DNA of 64,000 bases from an uncultured Alphaproteobacteria bacterium. GTDB lineage: Bacteria > Pseudomonadota > Alphaproteobacteria > Caulobacterales > Aquidulcibacteraceae. This document shows, in pieces, positions 60,787 through 64,000 of this stretch (positions are counted from its first letter, which is position 1; each line of letters opens with the position of its first letter). The stretch covers positions 1 through 64,000 of the forward strand of contig CADEEA010000002.1 of the NCBI GenBank assembly GCA_902826245.1, read 5' to 3'. The notes beneath the pieces are model-generated. The model made no database searches, had not been told where the DNA came from, and saw only the letters and a list, made by a program, of their open reading frames with translations. The position numbers and the translations under genes are program-made.

Positions 60787-61407
60787 ATGGCGGACGCACT
60801 CAAGAAGGATATCGCCCTTAAGTTTCTGACGCCGATGGTGCTAGCCTACGCGGCAGTCGCCGCCAGCCTTTCAATCGACCCGCCCTTCATCGTTGATGCT
60901 CCACCGCTTCATGCAGCGGCGAGCGCTGGCATTGCAGGATTATTCGGATTGGTCCTTGAGGAAATCGTACCGAGGTCGCTCAAAGAGATCGTCGTTTTCT
61001 GGCGCCGCACTGAGCGACCACCTGGCTTCCGGGCGTTCTCAAAGGTCGCTCCAGCCGACGCGCGTGTCGATCAAGCGAAACTCGCAGCCTTGTTGCCGCA
61101 GGGCACCCTGCCGGCATCCCAACAAAACACGATTTGGTATGGCTGGCTCAAAGAATTGGAGAGCGACTCCGGCATTGCGCAGAACCACCGCAACCTTCTG
61201 ATCCTTCGAGACGCTACTGTGCTCGCATGCGTGCTCGCATTGCTCACGTTTATCTGGCTATTTTTCGTGCTGTCTGACTGGCGCGCAATTCTGACACTGG
61301 AGGCGATTTGCCTCTGCTCGTATGGCGTCCTGATGCTCTCGGCGCGGCACTCAGCGGAGCGGCTCGTTGGGAATGTGATTGCCTTGAAGGTCGCCCGCAC
61401 GACCTAG
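60787..61407 (+). CDS. Four-helix membrane protein of the E1/E2/JAB operon
   Basis: A 206-residue protein starting 2 nt after the upstream stop, so certainly in the operon. It has two N-terminal hydrophobic segments (about 14-32 and 43-62), a soluble middle ('LPASQQNTIWYGWLKELESD') and two C-terminal helices (about 146-166 and 170-188). I recognise no family; the topology resembles SLATT-like or other membrane effectors of defence systems only in a general way. It may be the membrane-acting effector, or an anchor for the conjugation enzyme. Confidence 0.7.
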   Translation: MADALKKDIALKFLTPMVLAYAAVAASLSIDPPFIVDAPPLHAAASAGIAGLFGLVLEEIVPRSLKEIVVFWRRTERPPGFRAFSKVAPADARVDQAKLAALLPQGTLPASQQNTIWYGWLKELESDSGIAQNHRNLLILRDATVLACVLALLTFIWLFFVLSDWRAILTLEAICLCSYGVLMLSARHSAERLVGNVIALKVARTT

Positions 61408-61701
61408 ACGCGCAAATCTATCTCAAGCCGACCTCCGCAATGAGAGCTGGACGCTCCGCCACTTGAGCAACACGGAAAGTCAGCCGCCTAAGACCTGGCG
61501 ACCATCCCCGCGCCCCCTCTCGGCGCGCCGCAACACGCGGCGGGTGAGCGTCTCAAGCCGTCTCATCGCCTCTTGCAAGCCGTCTCAAACCGTGCGTTTG
61601 AGTGGATCTTGATTTCCGCTACCAATATGCTACCAAATTGCCATCGGCGCGAAAGCCGGCTTCGACAGCGGCTCTAAACGTTCTGTTATTATTGAATAAA
61701 A
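61408..61701. promoter_or_regulatory. Right end of the ICE with arm-site-like repeats
   Basis: No gene lies in this 294-bp stretch. CAAGCCGTCTCA occurs at 61554-61565 and 61576-61587; the second copy continues AACCGTG as at the left end (20324-20342). GCTACCAA(T/A) occurs at 61618-61626 and 61629-61637 with the same 11-bp phase as on the left. These shared motifs at both ends support integrase/Xis arm binding. Confidence 0.6.
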
Positions 61702-61746
61702 TGGTGGGCGCGACAGGGATTGAACCTGTGACCCCTCCCGTGTGAA
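61702..61746 (-). repeat. attR: 45-bp direct repeat inside tRNA-Val(CAC)
   Basis: Identical to 20251-20295. It marks the right boundary of the integrated element; identity stops at 61747 (G here, A at 20296) on one side and at 61701 (A here, T at 20250) on the other. Confidence 0.93.
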
Positions 61747-61776
61747 GGGAGTGCTCTCCCGCTGAGCTACGCGCCC
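61702..61776 (-). tRNA. tRNA-Val (anticodon CAC), ICE attachment gene
   Basis: Intact 75-nt minus-strand cloverleaf: acceptor strands GGGCGCG and CGCGCCC, anticodon loop TTCACAC (anticodon CAC), T-arm CAGGTTCAATCCCTG and encoded CCA. Its 3' 45 bases (61702-61746, attR) are the copy brought by the element and are identical to attL at 20251-20295, so the tRNA stays functional after insertion. Confidence 0.96.
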
Positions 61777-61916
61777 CAGTGACGCGAAAAGAGGCGCGCC
61801 TGGAAGGGCCGGGAACATGGCGACGGCGTCGAACTGCGTCAAGCGCACCCTTGACCTCGCCCTCCCAGGCATGCAATTGCGAGTGGTTCGCAACTAGATC
61901 AAGTTAAGGAGTAACC

Positions 61917-62978
61917 GTGTCGCCTCGCTCGAAGGCCGCCCAGGGAGGCGCGCTCCTCAGCCGCCGCAACTTTGCGCTCGGGGCCACAGCGGCCACCCTC
62001 GCTGCGTGCGCGCGTGAACCGGAGGGCGCGTACGTCAACGTCTATTCCGCGCGCCATTACGATAGCGATAAGCGCCTCTACGAGGCGTTCGAACAATCAA
62101 CCGGCATCGCCGTGCGCGTACTGCCGGCCAACGCCGAACAAATATTAGAGCGTCTGCGCGCGGAGGGCGACGCCACCGAAGCCGACCTCATCGTTGCGGC
62201 CGATGCAGGCAATCTCTGGCGGCTTCAGGATGCGGGCTTGTTGCAGCCAGCGATGAGCGCGTCGCTGGAGGCCGCCGTGCCGGCGCGACTGCGTGAGCCG
62301 CAGGGCCATTGGTGGGGTTTTTCCAAACGGGCGCGCGTGATCGCGTACAACAAGGGCGCGGTGCACGAACAGGAAGTCGCCTCTATGGACGATCTTACGC
62401 GTCCGCGATTTCGTGGCAAACTCGCGGTGCGCTCCTCCTCGAACACGTACAATCTCTCGCTGCTTGCTTCGCGCATCGAGCGTCTCGGCGCGGAAAACGC
62501 GCGCCGATGGGCGGCCGGCGTGCGCGCCAATTTCGCCCGCGACCCGCAGGGCGCCGACACCGACCAGATCAAGGCCGTGGCCGCGGGCGAAGCGCACGCG
62601 GCCATCGTCAATCATTACTACCTGCTGCGCATGGCGCAATCGGAGGACCCCGCCGAGCGCGCGGCGGCCGAAAAGGTCGCGCTGAAATTTCCAGACCAGG
62701 CGGGCGCTGGGACCCACATCAACATCTCCGGCGCGGGAATCGCAACCCATGCGAGACGCCGCGAGGCTGCGCTGCAATTGCTGGAATATCTGGTGAGCGA
62801 CGAGGCGCAGACCTTGCTCGCGCCGCTCAATTCCGAATTCCCGATCCGGACCTCCATTCAGCCCGCGCCAGCGCTTGCGGCCTTGGGGCTGTTCAAGGAG
62901 GAGGAGATTTCGCTCGACGCGCTGGGGCGTCGGCAAGCGGAAGCAGCCGCGATTTTCGAACGAGTTGGTTGGCGTTGA
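61917..62978 (+). CDS. Fe3+ ABC-transporter substrate-binding lipoprotein (FbpA/FutA-like), Tat-exported
   Basis: A 353-residue periplasmic binding protein. The N-terminus carries a twin-arginine signal 'SRRNFALGATAATLAAC' that ends in a lipobox cysteine. 'YVNVYSARHYDSDKRLYEAF' and 'GIAVRVLPANAEQILERL' start the type 2 binding fold. 'AIVNHYYLLRM' supplies the tyrosine pair typical of iron-binding FbpA proteins. The start is GTG at 61917. It overlaps the permease gene (TTGA) and is exported by the Tat system encoded at 12.5-14.0 kb or by an equivalent. Confidence 0.92.
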   Translation: MSPRSKAAQGGALLSRRNFALGATAATLAACAREPEGAYVNVYSARHYDSDKRLYEAFEQSTGIAVRVLPANAEQILERLRAEGDATEADLIVAADAGNLWRLQDAGLLQPAMSASLEAAVPARLREPQGHWWGFSKRARVIAYNKGAVHEQEVASMDDLTRPRFRGKLAVRSSSNTYNLSLLASRIERLGAENARRWAAGVRANFARDPQGADTDQIKAVAAGEAHAAIVNHYYLLRMAQSEDPAERAAAEKVALKFPDQAGAGTHINISGAGIATHARRREAALQLLEYLVSDEAQTLLAPLNSEFPIRTSIQPAPALAALGLFKEEEISLDALGRRQAEAAAIFERVGWR

Positions 62979-64000
62979 GACCTGACCTCGCCTTGACCGA
63001 AAGCGGACGCCAAGCACACGCGCCGCTGGCGCCATTCGCGCTTCTCGCGGCCGCACTCTGCGCGGCGCCAGCGTTGGCGGTCGTGTTGTTCTCGCTGGGG
63101 CAGAGCGAAGAAGCATTTGCCGCCGGCGCATTATTGCGGGATGGCGCATTGGGCACGCTGGCGCTGGTTGTGGTCGGCGGCGGCGGCGCGCTCCTGCTCG
63201 GCGCGATAGCGGCCTGGCTTGTGTCGTTCTGTTCGTTCCCCGGCCGCGCTGCGTTCGAATGGCTCTTGGTGTTGCCTTTGGCGGCGCCCTCCTACGTGCT
63301 CGCCTATTCCTACGCCAGCCTCACCTGGGCGGGAGGACCGCTTCCAGTTCCGATCGAGGGATTCTGGGGCGCGGCGTTCGTTTATGCAATTGGCCTCTAT
63401 CCTTACGTGTTTCTCGCCATGCGCGCAGGGTTTGCCGCAAGGCATACGAGCGCGTTCGAGGCGGCGCGGTCGCTTGGCGTGAGTACGAGCCAATTGTTCT
63501 GGCGCGTGGGGCTGCCGCTCGCGCGCCCAGCCCTCGTCGCCGGCGGCGCGTTAGCGGCGATGGAGATAGCCGCCGACTATGGCGCTGCGCACCATTTTGG
63601 GCTCACGACTCTATCCACCGCTATTTTTCGCGCCTGGTATTCGCACGGCGCCCCCGTCTCAGCGCTGCGGATCGCAGCTGTGCTTCTGTTGCTCGCCCTC
63701 GCGTTTCTGCTGGCGGAACGCCGTGCGCGAGGGCGAGCGCGATTTGACGCCGCGCGTTGGCGGACACTGTCGCTCCTAGAACTCTCGCCCAGCGCGCGCG
63801 CGGCTGCGTTTGGGTTTTGCGCATTGCTGCTCCTGCTTGGCGCCGTACTGCCATTGGCGTGGCTCGCGCGCTTGGCTCTTCTCCACACCAATGTCGAAAA
63901 TCTCGCCGCTCCGCTGTTGAACACCATTCTGCTCGCCGGCGTCGGCGCGCTTGCGACGCTCTCCATTTCGCTGCTCATCGCGGCGGCCGCGCGCCGCGAC
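62975..64000 (+). CDS. Fe3+ ABC-transporter permease (FbpB-like), partial (3' end outside window)
   Basis: A continuous frame of 342 codons from TTG at 62975 (overlapping the upstream TGA) to the window end. Multiple helices and a binding-protein-dependent permease signature ('FEAARSLGVSTSQLFWRVGL', the EAA loop followed by 'PLARPALVAGGALAAMEIAADYG') are visible. FbpB-type permeases have two fused halves of about 250 residues; only the first half and the beginning of the second are in view. It moves iron delivered by the upstream lipoprotein. Confidence 0.9.
   Translation, partial: MRPDLALTESGRQAHAPLAPFALLAAALCAAPALAVVLFSLGQSEEAFAAGALLRDGALGTLALVVVGGGGALLLGAIAAWLVSFCSFPGRAAFEWLLVLPLAAPSYVLAYSYASLTWAGGPLPVPIEGFWGAAFVYAIGLYPYVFLAMRAGFAARHTSAFEAARSLGVSTSQLFWRVGLPLARPALVAGGALAAMEIAADYGAAHHFGLTTLSTAIFRAWYSHGAPVSALRIAAVLLLLALAFLLAERRARGRARFDAARWRTLSLLELSPSARAAAFGFCALLLLLGAVLPLAWLARLALLHTNVENLAAPLLNTILLAGVGALATLSISLLIAAAARRD

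Larger units (their letters stand above)
20251..61746. mobile_element. Integrative and conjugative element (Tn4371-like trb backbone) inserted in tRNA-Val(CAC)
   Basis: The element lies between two identical 45-bp copies of the tRNA-Val(CAC) 3' part (20251-20295 and 61702-61746). It contains an integrase, a full mating-pair gene set in the order traG, ribbon-helix-helix gene, trbB, C, D, E, J, L, F, G, I, plus ParB-like, SSB-like, ArdC, TraF-like and relaxase genes. Cargo is an efflux/hydrolase/receptor block and a defence segment. The trb order matches Tn4371-family ICEs, but the tRNA target and integrase differ. The split traG raises doubt about current transfer ability. Confidence 0.92.

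Noticed and set aside
1..64000. CRISPR arrays, rRNA genes and intact insertion sequences
   Set aside because: Looked for regularly spaced repeats, rRNA-like sequence and transposase genes with terminal inverted repeats; none was found.

Overview
This GC-rich window looks like the chromosome of a free-living alphaproteobacterium. The housekeeping neighbourhood (SPOR protein, nagZ, scpA, scpB, tatA, tatB, tatC in one row) and the gene styles resemble Caulobacterales/Hyphomonadaceae-type genomes; that placement is inference. The window starts inside a propionyl-CoA carboxylase beta gene and ends inside an iron ABC-transporter permease gene.

Core chromosome, 1-20250. After pccB come a short palindromic intergenic repeat, a decayed TauE/SafE exporter remnant and three tRNA genes (Gly-TCC, Val-TAC, Ser-GCT). 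A compact exopolysaccharide locus follows (2.5-11.0 kb): a polyprenyl-phosphate sugar transferase, a flippase, two family-2 glycosyltransferases and a polysaccharide deacetylase in one overlapping operon. A Wzz-type chain-length protein and a CpsD-like P-loop protein run the other way, and a Wza-like export protein follows. Next are a Sel1 protein, a nu-class-like GST, tatABC, scpAB, nagZ, a SPOR protein, a dGTPase-like HD hydrolase, an IscA/ErpA-type Fe-S carrier, another Sel1 protein and a nitroreductase.

Integrative and conjugative element (ICE), 20251-61746 (about 41.5 kb). It is bounded by a perfect 45-bp direct repeat that is the 3' part of tRNA-Val(CAC); the intact tRNA is at the right end. 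The backbone resembles Tn4371-like elements: tyrosine integrase, traG, a ribbon-helix-helix gene, trbBCDEJLFGI, a ParB-like protein, an SSB-like protein, ArdC antirestriction protein, a TraF-type peptidase and a relaxase. Short repeated motifs at both ends look like integrase arm sites. A cargo block (33.9-48.4 kb) carries AsnC and TetR regulators, a MarR-EmrA-EmrB-outer-membrane-factor efflux operon, hydrolases, an alcohol dehydrogenase, a second MarR gene and a TonB-dependent receptor. Several cargo genes are broken by indels in simple repeats or by a deletion junction, and traG is split as well.

Defence segment, 55.2-61.4 kb, inside the right end of the ICE. An AbiEi/AbiEii toxin-antitoxin pair sits beside a tight three-gene operon: a ComEC-like metallo-beta-lactamase (MBL) fold protein with a glycine-rich C-terminus, a single polypeptide combining E2-like, E1/ThiF-like and JAB/JAMM domains, and a small four-helix membrane protein. 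It resembles the Cap2/Cap3 conjugation machinery of type II CBASS but has no cyclase gene and no separate ubiquitin-like gene. I consider it the most interesting system here. Beyond the tRNA, the chromosome resumes with a Tat-exported Fe3+-binding lipoprotein and its permease.
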